Of a DNA stretch of 64,000 bases, positions 10,300 through 20,204 are shown piece after piece. The DNA comes from Lepidodermella squamata (lineage: Eukaryota > Gastrotricha): NCBI GenBank assembly GCA_047495785.1, contig JBLDXI010000013.1, positions 1,054,001-1,118,000 of the forward strand, written 5' to 3'. Within the stretch, counting starts at the first letter, position 1. Every line of letters begins with the position of its first letter. Both the position numbers and the translations under genes were made by a program. The notes below the pieces were generated by a model, which saw only the letters and a program-made list of their open reading frames with translations, was not told the DNA's origin and made no database searches.

Positions 10300-11020
10300 T
10301 CAAGAGCGTGTAACTGCCGTCTCCTTGCGTAGGTCGATTCCTCGAAGCTCCATCTCTTGAAGAATTCGGTTGGCTGAGAAAACATTATCAGTTTTAGCTC
10401 AAAGGCAAACAGCGACAAACTCGCTTACTGAAACAACACGGGCAACAATGAGATTCGAGCCCTTCGCTAAAGTAAGGAGACGAAAGATAAATGGAGCATC
10501 GGATGTACTGAAATAAATTACAAGCAAAAATCCTCCTCGATGCCGGCCAGAAATCTGAACAGCAAGAGGTAGAACTCCGAAACATCGCGGGTAGCATAAG
10601 AAAACATTTAGCCGTCTCGCTATCACTTTTACAGCGCGGCGGAGAAATTCAATAAAATAAAGCCGGCTGTTCATCAGATTATTGAATTTTGAAATAACAA
10701 TCTTACGAGAGTTAGCCATGCAAAAGCAGCAGAAGGACAAGAAACCTAATGAACATAAATTTGCTCAGGTCATTACTGTATCACTTTTTATATCATGGTC
10801 CTACATAGTCCGCAGCTTCCGCAGTCAAGAAGTGCGTGTTGATAGTAATCCGGTTGGCCCTTTACCTTCAATAGGAGGAATGAACAAATCATTGAATTCA
10901 TGGGAAACAACGCCACTTTACTCCTATACTAGACGTGCCGTAATTGACTTTGCCAGCGACTTTGTCAGGATAAGGCTGGGCCGATATTATCGGGGTCTCA
11001 TCGTCCAATCGATGCATCAT
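10300..11020 (-). CDS. PLAC8-family cysteine-rich membrane protein
   Basis: Reconstructed from six small exons (10922-11020, 10805-10865, 10707-10745, 10633-10666, 10429-10574, 10300-10373) with all phases closing to 150 residues. After an N-terminal MMHRLDDETPII segment comes QHALLDCGSCGLC...FCCFC, which matches the PLAC8/cornifelin start (HGLxDCxxDCGxCxxxxxCxxC). Near the end CCPCC and then RILQEMELRGI match the C-terminal CCxxCxxxQxxREL pattern. PLAC8 proteins are small, Cys-rich and membrane-associated, with roles in growth control and metal tolerance; substrate unknown here. One intron is only 40 bp (10667-10706), so that boundary is the weakest. The stop lies 252 bp from the ABCG-B start on the same strand. 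Confidence 0.62.
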
Positions 11021-11627
11021 TCTAGCGTGAAGCAGTAATGCTTGCTATTATTTTCACTGAAATCTCCTGAGGGCATAAAAAAATAACTACAAACGCAACT
11101 TTTTTGATAAGAAGCCTCAGTAGATAGCGGACCGTTTGACTAAAACAGACATCAGTTATCCTAATCGCTCAATTTATTCATTCTCAAGTTTACTACACTC
11201 GCGATAGCAACTTTGTGTATCCTGCGATAACAATGCGATCGAAGATAGAGAATAGAAATAAAAATGGTCTCCAGAAGTGCATAATATAATTTTTCAATAA
11301 GAGTAATAATAATTGATGCACTGCAGTAATCAACACTGGAAATGAATGTGGACCATGTAGCACAGACAAAACAACGCAGCATCGCTTATATCACGCCTAT
11401 CAAGTGTAAAACGTATGATATTTTCTCATTTCCGAGAAGGTTTTTCAAGACAATTCGAGGCATTCCAGACACAGAATTCCACCAAGATATAAAAACGCAT
11501 ATAGGCTATTTTGATACTTCTAAAATTGATGCGTATCAATTTACATTTATTTCAAGACTTGAACGTATACTTTATATTCTTCACTGGGCTAATTTTATTT
11601 TGGAATAAGCTAACGTCAGTTTTATAT
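11021..11627. other. Intergenic, A/T-rich
   Basis: About 600 bp between the IDH3 gamma stop (minus) and the PLAC8 start (minus). A few short open frames on both strands show no motif or coding-like codon pattern. It probably holds the IDH3 3'UTR and the PLAC8 promoter. Confidence 0.5.
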
Positions 11628-12921
11628 TCAGACATCATCTTTCATGCCCTCAGAGGCAACCGCAAGTTCGGCAACTCGATCACAAATCGCATTTACGACA
11701 TCGGAAGTCGAGGCAGTGCCGCCAGCTTCCTCAGTTCGGAGTGCAGGGTTCGGGAGTGTTTCAAGTACGGCAGTACGAATGGCAGCGGCCCGTTTCTGGA
11801 GCCCTGGCAAGCGGTCGAGCAGATCAGCAGACGCCATTAGAAACGCAATCGGGTTGGCCTTATTTTTACCAACCAGTGATCTACCGCGACGGCGAGTTCC
11901 AGTTTCGAACACAGCATATTTGGTGCCCAAGTTAGCACCTGGAATGATCCAAGAACCGCCTACAAGTCCACACACGACGTTTCCAATAATATTGCCGTAT
12001 AAATTCGGCATAACCAACACGTCGAATTGCTGAGGTTTGGAAACCAGCTGCATGCACGTGTTATCAACAATCATCTGAAAACAGCAATAAGTACGATATA
12101 ATATGGAGAAAAAACCAGACTCACAGCGTCAAATTCCAAGTCGGGATATTCTCGAGACATTTCTCGGCAGCATTGCAGGAAAAGACCGTCACTCAACTTC
12201 ATAATATTTGCTTTGTGAATGGCGGTGACGCGTTTGCGACCATGCTGCTGCGCGAATTCGAAGGCAAATCGTGCAATTCGCTCCGAGCGCTCCCGAGTGA
12301 TCACTTTTAACATCTCAACAATGCCAGGTGTCGCTTCGTGCTCAAGATTCGAGTATTCGCCTTCGGTGTTCTCTCTAATAATGACCATGTCGATGTTGCT
12401 GTGGCGGGTTTCGATACCAGGCAGGGATCGGCAACGGACAATGTGGGCGAAAAGGTCAAGCTCGGTTCGGATCTTGACGTTCAAGGACTGGTGAGTGATC
12501 GGAGCGTCGATTTGCGTCAGGATGTTGCCTTTCAGCGCAACGCCAGTTCGTCGAATAGACATAATAGCGTAATTAGCTGCTTCGGGGGTATCATACGTGA
12601 CTGGTACAAACTCAAAATCAACCGGAGCTCGAGCTGCGCTATACAATTTCTGGACGTGTTTGAACATTTCGGGCCCGATGCCATCTCCAGGAATAGCGGT
12701 GACTACGAAAAAACACGAATAAATTTTCAAAATCGGAAACTAATCATATAAAACGTACCAGCGTAACGACCCCCGTACTTGGTGAAAACAGCTTCAGATG
12801 AAGAAGGCAAGGCCCATTGCCTCAAGTAGTTGGCCATTTCAGCTTTATCGGCGGCTGCATTAGGGGAGGCGGGACCTGAGCAGAATGATCGAGATAAAAC
12901 GTTGATGGCGCTCCTCCTCAT
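11628..12921 (-). CDS. IDH3G: NAD-dependent isocitrate dehydrogenase, gamma-type subunit, mitochondrial
   Basis: Three exons (12759-12921, 12125-12702, 11628-12074) give 395 residues. The N-terminus (MRRSAINVLSRSFCSG) is a typical mitochondrial presequence. The core has IPGDGIGPEMFKHV, RENTEGEYSNLEHE, VTAIHKANIMKLSDGLFLQ and the substrate/NAD region VMPNLYGNIIGNV. VALKGNI and MIVDNTCMQLVSKPQQFDV match the gamma rather than the beta or alpha subunit. In the matrix the IDH3 heteromer oxidises isocitrate to 2-oxoglutarate in the citric acid cycle; gamma is the allosteric partner of alpha. A frame continues 12 nt upstream, but the AUG at 12921 is the sensible start; an acceptor-like AG lies 2 nt before it. 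Confidence 0.93.
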
Positions 12922-13065
12922 TGCTGTATTCAAAAATATAACAATCCTAGGAATGGAAAACAGGTATTATAACAAATTATTGAACAATTTACTGAAGAAA
13001 TTGTTGTACAGAAGTAGACACATCACCATAATAATTCAATTTGAAATACATAGTTCGTAGGATTT

Positions 13066-15251
13066 CTAAGATGAACCGAATGGATCCGATTGCAAACGAG
13101 CGATTGGCCGATGCTTTCCATGTACATACAATCCGTTTGATATAAGTTTTTCGAAAGCCGCCTTGTAGACATAGCGAAATGTAATTGAGGCAAGGCCGTT
13201 ATCTGGCGGTTTGGCAGATTTATCTCGAAGCACTTTGACGCTTTCTATGCGACCGACTCGGTCAGCCGCTTTTTCCACCTCCGAAGCACGGACGTCATGC
13301 CGTAGATTGGTCACCATGCAGTAGAACGGGCCAGTTTGCCGCTCATCCTCCTTTTCACTGTCACTGTCATTTTCACGACGCCGCTTTTTGTGTTTGTCAT
13401 CACGCCGATCTTTCTTATCTCGCGAGTCATCACGCCGATCTTTCTTTTCTCGCGAGTCATCACGCTTGTCGCGCTTCAGCGATTCTTCCTTTACTTGCTT
13501 TTCCCTGCTTACGCGAGCTTCTTCGTGTTTCTCGTCGATTTTTGAGAATACAGACTGAGAACCCAACTGAGATTTTGGAGCGACAGTCGGTGTAGGAACG
13601 GCTGCAGAGGCTCCCGCGCTCATGGACTTCAACGCTGATTGCACAAATTTGACCGCAAGCGATTTGTTCTTAGCAGGTTGTTGCGCCTGACTCTGTTGTG
13701 TTGCATTGGCGTAATATTGCTGATTCACTTGATATCCGGTCGAGCTAGCTTGGATTTGTGCGATGGCATAATGAGCTCGTTGCTTAGCTTGGAAAGTGAA
13801 CGCGGCTTGTTGAACAAAGGCAGCTTGCTGCTGACAATCCTGATATGCTTGCCAATAATTTGTAAAATTCGGATCAGAAAATGCCTCGGGTGGAGGTGCG
13901 ACGTAGGTGAAGCCGTATTGATTTTCAGGAGGAATCAAGGCCGAGCTGGCTACTGCTGCAGCAACTGGGTCGATTGATTTCATGGTTTTAGCCTTCAATT
14001 TTGCTTCTTGCTCTCTTTTCAATTGCAATTCAAGAGCCTTCCGCTTTTTCTTTTCCTCTTCGGACGGGCCGAAAAAGTGGTCGTCGTAGATGTCCATATC
14101 AGCGTTCTCGTTACTAATGTAACATGTCATTTCGTATAGCAGCCAGTCAGTTTCTGCTAAAATCATGCTGAAAACCGGATCAGCGCGATCTACTCCAGGC
14201 GCAGGCGCATAAAAATCAACATCTTGGGCAACTCGCGATACCAGGGTACTCATACAGCCGGCAGCAATCTCTTCTGCAACGTCCCATTTACGTTCATCGA
14301 TCAGCTCACCGACAACTGTATCACCCGAATTCAAGTCTCCTGTAATTTACAGCGCAGAGTAAAATTTAGATAAATTTAGATGAAGGCATAATACCAAATA
14401 GTCTGGAAAGAGCACGTTGAATTCGCTCATCGTCACCACTAAGAGCGTCATCGATCAGCGTAGCAGACAACTCAGATACAGATGCAGCAGATTCCAGAGT
14501 CAATGGGCCTATTCTTACGCGATCGGCAGATGCATATTTCTGAAGCATTGTAAATATAACTTCCCGATGATCTGCATGGAAAAAGTCATAAGTTCAGGAT
14601 ACAAATAGAAATATCTTCCGAGAAACTACCAATGCTAGGCTGCAAAAGAGGAGACGGTGGTCTCGCGGCGATGATCCTCACCTTGCCATCGGTTCCTGTA
14701 ATATAAAACAACACTGTTGAAGTTTGATCCGAACAGAAGTATGGGAATAATACAACTGCTCGAAGTTTGATTTAAGCATCTGATTATGACGAAAGCGCTA
14801 TAATATGAAATTGCAATCTGTTTTCCATAGAAAAATGTGTAATAACAATTGAATAATTGATGAAAGTCTCACCACTGGATTTCTTGTCACTAGTCACGCT
14901 GTCTGAAAACAGGCTTGTCAACCCTTGAGTAGCGTCGATGTCATAATAGCCTTCCTCATATTCCTCGCAAAACGCTTTTCTCTCGTTAAGCAAAGGAGGA
15001 TATGGCTTCCAGCGAACACCATGAAGCCAGAATTCGGCTGAATCAGAGTAGGCCGCGATAGGTTCACGTGAATCCTTATCCGGCGACTCAGGTCGATGTG
15101 GAACTTGGTCGACCGAAGTTTCATTCTTGATATCGGATTCCACGACTTCAAAACCCGAAAAATTAGCTGGATGTGCTGGACTATTCGGCGCTGAGGGAGT
15201 AGCATCACTGCAAGTATCCATGTCATCTTCGGATCGCTGAATCGAGTTCAT
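13066..15251 (-). CDS. Unidentified RRM-like, Arg/Asp-rich nuclear protein
   Basis: Four exons (14873-15251, 14630-14695, 14395-14571, 13066-14339) give 631 residues. The order is: an acidic/Ser-Pro N-terminus; a folded-looking segment (RWKPYPPLLNERKAFCEEYE, then a helical stretch LADERIQRALSRLFG-like around 200-240); a Lys/Glu coiled coil (EEEKKKRKALELQLKREQ); a Gln/Ala-rich stretch with YGFTYVAPPPEAF; and a KKDRRDDSR repeat region. The last 85 residues look like a divergent RRM (FYCMVTNLRHDV, ASEVEKAADRVGRIESVKVL). The architecture suggests a pre-mRNA processing factor of nuclear speckles, but I do not recognise the family. Intron 1 (177 bp) is long for this window. Confidence 0.78.
13401..13460 (-). 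repeat. Two 30-nt tandem coding repeats (KKDRRDDSR-type decapeptide)
   Basis: Two copies, 13401-13430 and 13431-13460, differ at one base. A decayed third copy follows toward 13480. They encode the Arg/Asp/Lys-rich decapeptide run of the RRM-like protein and keep its frame, so copy number could vary without harm. Confidence 0.8.
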
Positions 15252-16156
15252 TTGTAAGAGCTCTCAATGCAACGGTCGTAAGACAACTAAAATGACAACA
15301 TTTTAAAGACGATGATTGCATTAAGAATTATACTTGACCTGCTCCACATTAGAGAGCATTACTCTACACTATATTTCGCGAAAAATTGTAAAAATAATCA
15401 GGATCTACCACAGAGATATCACGAAATAGTCGTTCAGCTTTGACGCGCCAGTTTAACAGACCATTTAAACACGTCTAACAGTTCATTTGAGATCGACTTT
15501 AATTCGTTATTTATGAGAAAGAGCTGCAGCTGAGTAAGCTAAATCGGTAAAAACACCCATGAGCGAGCAGCGAGCCAGGAGCCAGGGCCCTCCGTAGCGC
15601 AAATCAGCAAGCAGCTTGCGAGCACACAAAATCACACGAAATCATGCACAAAATTCTGTCAATTAAAGTTGAAAGACATTCATTACATGCGGCTGATTCT
15701 ATCGGTATTTTCGTACAATAAAATTTTATATTATTGAAAATAATATTTTCACCACCTATAATTATATTAATATTCATTATATAATTTTGGCTCTTATATT
15801 TTGGGATTTGGGAACCGTTGGTCTTGAGCGAAAAGGCTTCTTTGCGAAAAGGCTTTGGCACTGCAGCGAACCCTGCAAACGGCGGCCCGTGTGCAGCAGT
15901 CCCTCCCGCTGTGTCCACTGCGTATCCAGCGCTGCCGAGCTGAAGACAGAACTAGAAGTTATGTAGGCATATAAAGGGGACTTAGCTCATTCCCTGTGAA
16001 GTCTATAGGGCAGGCGTCAGGCGTCGGGAGCGGGTACTCAGAGGCGACCCCGCCCGGTGCCACTCGGTTCCCTTGGTGCTTCAGAGGGCGCGGTGGCGAG
16101 CTGCTGTCTGGGTGATAGCCGTTTCCGGACATTGCCTAGCTGGAGAAGTAGGTATT
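15252..16156. other. Intergenic, with a GC-rich patch
   Basis: No supportable gene. A plain A/T-rich stretch is followed by an unusually GC-rich patch (about 15,840-16,140). It may be part of a decayed element, because the zinc-knuckle fragment just to the right reads leftward into it. Confidence 0.4.
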
Positions 16157-16378
16157 TTAGGAGCAGGGGGCTTCTTCGTCAGCCTCCTCGTTGAAGTCGA
16201 GCAAATGCGCCAGTCTGTTGCCGTCGAAACCTCGTGAAGTCGAAGACCTTGAGGGAATCATGACGTCGGCAGCTTCTGCGCACTCGATGGCTAAGTGTTT
16301 CACATAAGCCCAACCATCACTTCCGGGTAGACCGCCATGACAAAGAGGGCATTTGCCCGCCCACGTGTATTGCTTCAT
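16157..16378 (-). mobile_element. Likely 3'-end remnant of a second LINE (zinc-knuckle fragment)
   Basis: A 73-codon minus frame reads KCPLCHGGLPGSDGW then VKHLAIEC. This CxxC...H(x)4C pattern is the kind found near the C-terminus of endonuclease-type LINE reverse transcriptases. The intact LINE at 24.7 kb carries its own, different version. No reverse transcriptase lies upstream, so this would be a 5'-truncated copy, which is normal for LINEs. A short host zinc-finger exon is the alternative. Confidence 0.38.
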
Positions 16379-16399
16379 ACTGGATACTGGATACTGGGA
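16378..16399. repeat. Short (TACTGGA)n microsatellite
   Basis: Three copies of the heptamer tactgga in tandem, the last imperfect. It directly abuts the start of the zinc-knuckle fragment. The following kilobase is noncoding, with G-rich runs near 16,650-16,680 (gggggtgggttgggggtgg). Confidence 0.75.
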
Positions 16400-17070
16400 T
16401 CTGGGAACTGTTATTCTTACTTGAGGTAAGGCATTTCTTCGATAAAAAAACAGTTTTCAGCTTGAAAATGCCTAAAAAGCGTCAACCAGAATTGTTGGAA
16501 AGTTGGAAGGCTTGGAAATTGTTAATAAAAAGTATGCAGGGACAAGGGTTTACCTAGCCTTTTGAAATTGAGGGTAGGCAGTCGCGAAATGGGGTAAAAA
16601 GGGACCTAAAAAGCTGACAAATAGCAAAAAGCTCGAAATTAGGGGTTGGGTAGCCAAATTTTGGGGGTGGGTTGGGGGTGGATAGATAAACCCATGTGCA
16701 GGGATGCAGGTACATTCTTTTGAGATATTATTTCATTCGGGTGGTGCCTGGCGCCCATTATGCCACAACCAATAACTTTTCTTCCAGGCAACAGGAAAAT
16801 TGTCGCGCTATGGATTGAGCTATCCCCTTTCGATTTTGCTTCGCGATCCCTTGCTCTCACGGGCACCGGGATGAAGTTGATGTACTTTGGGCTTCATTGG
16901 TGGAACAGGTATACTTGCTATACAGAAAGATTCCAGGATTGATCTACACTGTCTATTCCTGGCTGCAACGTGTGCTGAGAGCTGACTATTGCATTCTTTT
17001 ACCTCTCGCATTAGTGACGTATATTTTACTTTTACGCTAGATTTTGCTTTTCTGATATAAAAATTTGTAA
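16400..17070. other. Intergenic upstream of TIM21
   Basis: No gene seen. The G-rich run at about 16,660-16,680 (several GGG tracts within 20 bp) could form a G-quadruplex on the plus strand. Otherwise unremarkable. Confidence 0.5.
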
Positions 17071-17828
17071 ATGCTGTCGACACGCTCGCTGGCTCTTTCT
17101 TTTAGTGTCATTCGTTGTCGAATTCCTCCGTCTTTATTTCTCGTCCGAAGAAGTTTCTCTGCTAAAGAACAGAATACCAACAATGAAAAAGCTGCGCCCA
17201 AAGTGAATAAAAATCAGCGACAAATTCAAGTTGCCGATGCGTTTGGGGAGAAACCGTACTCTTCCATGTCTGCGTCGGAGAAAGGTTTGGTTACTCGCTT
17301 CTCCTTATTTCGATTATTTCAGAGTGTTGTTATTTTATCCAGTCGTTGAAGGTAGCAAAGATACATTCTTCATGTTGGTGGTTCTAGGGGGTGTTGCGTT
17401 GACGGGTTTTGTTGGTTATGTTATATTCCGTGAATTATTTTCGCGCGAAACTCCTAATGGGATTTACTCAGAAGCTTTGAAGTTATGCAGAGACAATCAA
17501 GAATTAGCTCGTGTAATCGGTACACCAATGCTGGGTCATGGAGAGCAGAGTCGGCGCGGCAGGCGTTGGATGGTTGCCCATGAGGAGTTTTTACTGGAGG
17601 GTAAAAAGTGTATGAGAATGCAATTCTTTGTCAAAGGTCCAATTACCGAAGGGCTGGTGCAGCTGGAAGTAAGAAAGGTTAGTTGTTAGATTTTTTCAAG
17701 GCGAGTATTCTGATTGACTCTGCTCATATTAGGACTCTTCTGATCGATACGCTTTTCGATATTTGTTCGTTGAAGTACCAGGATCGCGACGACCAATTAT
17801 TCTAATTGACAACAGAAATTCGCAATAA
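17071..17828 (+). CDS. TIMM21: TIM21, inner-membrane TIM23 complex subunit
   Basis: Three exons (17071-17284, 17343-17677, 17733-17828) give 214 residues. A basic, acid-poor presequence ([17 protein letters not shown]) is followed by one membrane helix ([17 protein letters not shown]) and the intermembrane-space TIM21 domain. That domain has [19 protein letters not shown], a RRGRRW motif and the C-terminal [10 protein letters not shown]...[10 protein letters not shown] block of the family. It links the TIM23 presequence translocase with the TOM complex and respiratory-chain assembly. The second intron is followed exactly by the conserved last strand pair. PABPN1 starts only 53 bp after its stop, and AATAAA overlaps that stop. 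Confidence 0.93.
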
Positions 17829-17853
17829 ATTTTCTAAATCTTTTCGCCGATAG
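17824..17853 (+). promoter_or_regulatory. Operon-like intercistronic signal: AATAAA overlapping stop, then acceptor
   Basis: AATAAA at 17824-17829 overlaps the TIM21 TAA. A short T/C-rich run ends in ccgatAG at 17852-17853, and the PABPN1 ATG is 28 nt further. Only 53 bp separate stop and start, too little for an independent promoter in most animals. Confidence 0.6.
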
Positions 17854-17881
17854 GGATTTAAATTTGAAACTTTCCATCGCG

Positions 17882-18769
17882 ATGTCAGATGATAAACTGG
17901 ACGTTTCTGACGAAGCTGACCTGCTAGATGATGATTTACTAGCCGGTGATCTCAGCCAAGCTGGCGATGGTGCCCTCAGCCCGACGAATGGAACGAACGG
18001 TGCTTTGACTTCCGCAAGCGTAACTAGCGATTTAGAGGCTATGCAAGCCAGGATGTCTCAGCTGGATGAAGAAGAGATGTTGTTACGCCAACGCCAAAGC
18101 GAAGTTGAGCGTCAGATGAGTATGGCTGCTGCGTCGCCGCCGAGCCGATCCTTCATGTCGCTTGAAGAAAAGGCTGATCTTGACGCGCGTTCTGTTTACA
18201 TAGGCAATGTGGACTACGGCGCTACTGCCGAGGAGTTGGAGCAATATTTTCACGGCTGTGGTGCGATTAATCGAGTGACTATCATCTGCGACAAATGGAC
18301 TGGAAGTCCCAAAGGGTATAATCTTTAGCCTTCTTATGATTTTGTAATTCATTAGCTCTCATTAGCTTTGCCTACATCGAATTCGCTGACAAGGAGGCAT
18401 CTCAAACGGCAGTTGCGCTGGATAATACCTTATTTCGAGGTCGCCAAATAAAAGTGACGCCAAAGCGAACGAACATTCCTGGCATTTCGACGACAGACCG
18501 GCCACCTCGCGGAGGTCGCGGGGCCCGAGGCGGCAGAGGCATGCGTGGAATGGGTGCCGGTGTGATGTACGTACCAGTTCCAGTCGGAGGCGGTTTCGCC
18601 GGTGGATTTGGTCCTATTTTCCGCGGAGGCCGTGGGGGTAGGGCAAGGTGAGTTTCATGCCACTTTCGAATCTCCCAAGATTGAAAGTCTTTCATTTCCA
18701 TGCAATCATTCATTTGTCTATATTTTTACTTTCAGGGGAGCGCGTCGTGCCTTCTTTAGTCCATATTGA
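17882..18769 (+). CDS. PABPN1: Nuclear poly(A)-binding protein (PABPN1/PABP2)
   Basis: Three exons (17882-18315, 18366-18647, 18736-18769) give 249 residues. An acidic N-terminus leads into a coiled coil ([20 protein letters not shown]), then a single RRM with RNP2 ([10 protein letters not shown]) and RNP1 (KGFAYIEF). An Arg/Gly-rich tail ends RRAFFSPY, matching the family's ...SPY terminus. The protein stimulates poly(A) polymerase and sets poly(A) tail length in the nucleus; the RG tail is an arginine-methylation site and nuclear localisation region in relatives. There is no polyalanine tract at the N-terminus. The AUG at 17882 is preferred over an upstream UUG-initiated extension of the frame. 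Confidence 0.95.
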
Positions 18770-18983
18770 GAGCTGTTCAACATTGGCGAAAATTGGCGAA
18801 TCTGAAAATTACAACCCTATAGTTAGCCCGGGGCATGGGTTAGCGTAAGGGTCACCAAATTGAAAATACATAGCTGGGTGGCTAAGGACAATTTGGATAT
18901 TTGATTTTGCCGTTTTTGAATTTGAATTTCATGAATTTTTTAACATGCTTTTGGCACGAAATTTCAGCTCCAATTGCCCTGCT
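18770..18983. other. Short intergenic stretch after PABPN1
   Basis: Probably the PABPN1 3'UTR and the start of the next promoter region. Nothing further recognised. Confidence 0.45.
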
Positions 18984-19039
18984 CCATCACATATGTATTT
19001 ACATGTAAATAGAGACATTTGTACATATGTGTGTGATGG
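18984..19039 (+). repeat. Imperfect inverted repeat (ccatcacatatgta arms)
   Basis: Arms at 18984-18998 (ccatcacatatgtat) and 19021-19039 (gtacatatgtgtgtgatgg) are near reverse complements around a 22-nt spacer that itself contains acatgt. It sits about 65 bp upstream of a TATA box, so a regulatory palindrome is plausible; a miniature element remnant is the alternative. Confidence 0.5.
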
Positions 19040-19102
19040 TTGTGTACGCATTGTCATTTTCTGATTTTGTTTTGTTTCATTTTGATCGTTCTAAGCCTTG
19101 CA

Positions 19103-19108
19103 TATAAA
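19103..19108 (+). promoter_or_regulatory. TATA box upstream of the RMDN pair
   Basis: TATAAA within gcatataaaatagc, about 165 bp before the RMDN-a ATG. A spliced 5'UTR is likely, since an acceptor (tctatcttAG) lies 20-odd bases before that ATG. Confidence 0.45.
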
Positions 19109-19270
19109 ATAGCCGTTGTAAAATAAAAAAATACAGTCAACAGCAAAACACACAATCGAACGGCAGAAAAGTGGTGAAAAAACCAGGCTTAGTCAAAGAA
19201 AAAACAATAAAATTCTTTAGGTCCATTATTGTGTTTTTTCTATCTTAGGCTTTATCAGTTGATATTTAAA

Positions 19271-20047
19271 ATGGCTGCCGATTGCGGTCTCTCCCAGGAA
19301 GAATATGGAACTCTGCTGAAAGCGATGGACGATCTTGCAAAAGAGGAGAAAGTTCAGGAAATTTACGATCGACTCATTCGCTTCAAAGATTCTTCTGCCG
19401 TTGAAATTTTGTGGAGACTAGCATCGTAAGTTCCTTGAACTGCATCAGTTATGTTTTTATTACGCAATATTAATCGTTTCAGGGCAGCTACTGAATTAGG
19501 ACGGTCCAACAAAAGCAAAACTAAGATCTACGAAGCTCATGCTTTAGCTGAACGCGCGTTGAGTATCAGCGACTCAAATGCTGATGTTCGTAAAGCGCTA
19601 TGTAACGTGCTTCGATATACGTCTGAATACGAAGGACCAAAATCTCAAGTTCAGAATTCTTATGTGATCAAAGCTCATCTAGAGGTAGCCCGTCAATTGA
19701 AGCCTGATGATCCGGCGATTTATCATTCCCTTGGATGCTGGTCTTTCGCCTTTGCTGATATTGGGCGCGTTGCTCGTAAATTAGCTGGCCAAACTGGCGT
19801 GAAGCCGCCAAAAAGCACATACCAGGAAGCAAAAGATTACTTCTCAAAAGCTGAGGAGCTTCAACCTGGTTTCAGTGCGATGAATTTATACATGCTTGGT
19901 AAAACCCTCAACTGTATGGGCGAGAAAGAATCGGCTGTGCAACATCTCATTCGAGCTCGCGATTTTACCCCACTGGTGAAACATAGCGATCGCGAAGGCC
20001 ACAAGAAAGCAATCAAACTATTGCAAAAACTTGGTGTGAAAAAATAA
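19271..20047 (+). CDS. Regulator of microtubule dynamics (RMDN/FAM82) family, copy a
   Basis: Two exons (19271-19425, 19483-20047) give 239 residues. It is all-helical with TPR-like repeats; diagnostic pieces are YDRLIRFKDSSAVEILWRLA, KIYEAHALAERAL, DVRKALCNVLRYTSEYEGPK and SLGCWSFAFADIGRVARKLA. Relatives include C. elegans RMD-1 and vertebrate RMDN1-3, which act at spindle microtubules or at ER-mitochondria contacts. This copy lacks an N-terminal extension and is presumably cytosolic. Copy b lies 157 bp downstream with the same first intron position (both split after the EILWRL segment), so the two arose by tandem duplication. The chosen start is the first AUG after the acceptor. Confidence 0.9.
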
Positions 20048-20152
20048 TTTTAATCTGCTAATACTGGTGCTGTGATGCAAAATTTTTACTCACATTTGGG
20101 CTTTCTGTGTAATTTTATTTACGAGTTTTATTTTTGGAATTTAATGCTCACT

Positions 20153-20194
20153 AATAAAAGGTTGTTGCTTTCAAATCTATTTTTCATTTCTTAG
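20153..20194 (+). promoter_or_regulatory. Operon-like intercistronic signal between the RMDN copies
   Basis: AATAAA at 20153-20158 is followed by a T-rich run ending in tttcatttcttAG at 20193-20194, 10 nt before the copy b ATG. The distance from AATAAA to the acceptor (about 35 nt) matches the other intercistronic regions in the window. Confidence 0.6.
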
Positions 20195-20204
20195 GGTTAG
20201 TTTC

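Noticed and set aside
10399-10740. 113-codon minus frame read as one exon
   Set aside because: It crosses several consensus introns; the spliced product restores the PLAC8 signature, which this frame lacks.
10682-11038. 118-codon plus frame
   Set aside because: Antisense to the PLAC8 exons and without recognisable features.
15960-16140. GC-rich patch considered as rRNA or tRNA
   Set aside because: No recognisable rRNA core or tRNA A/B boxes.
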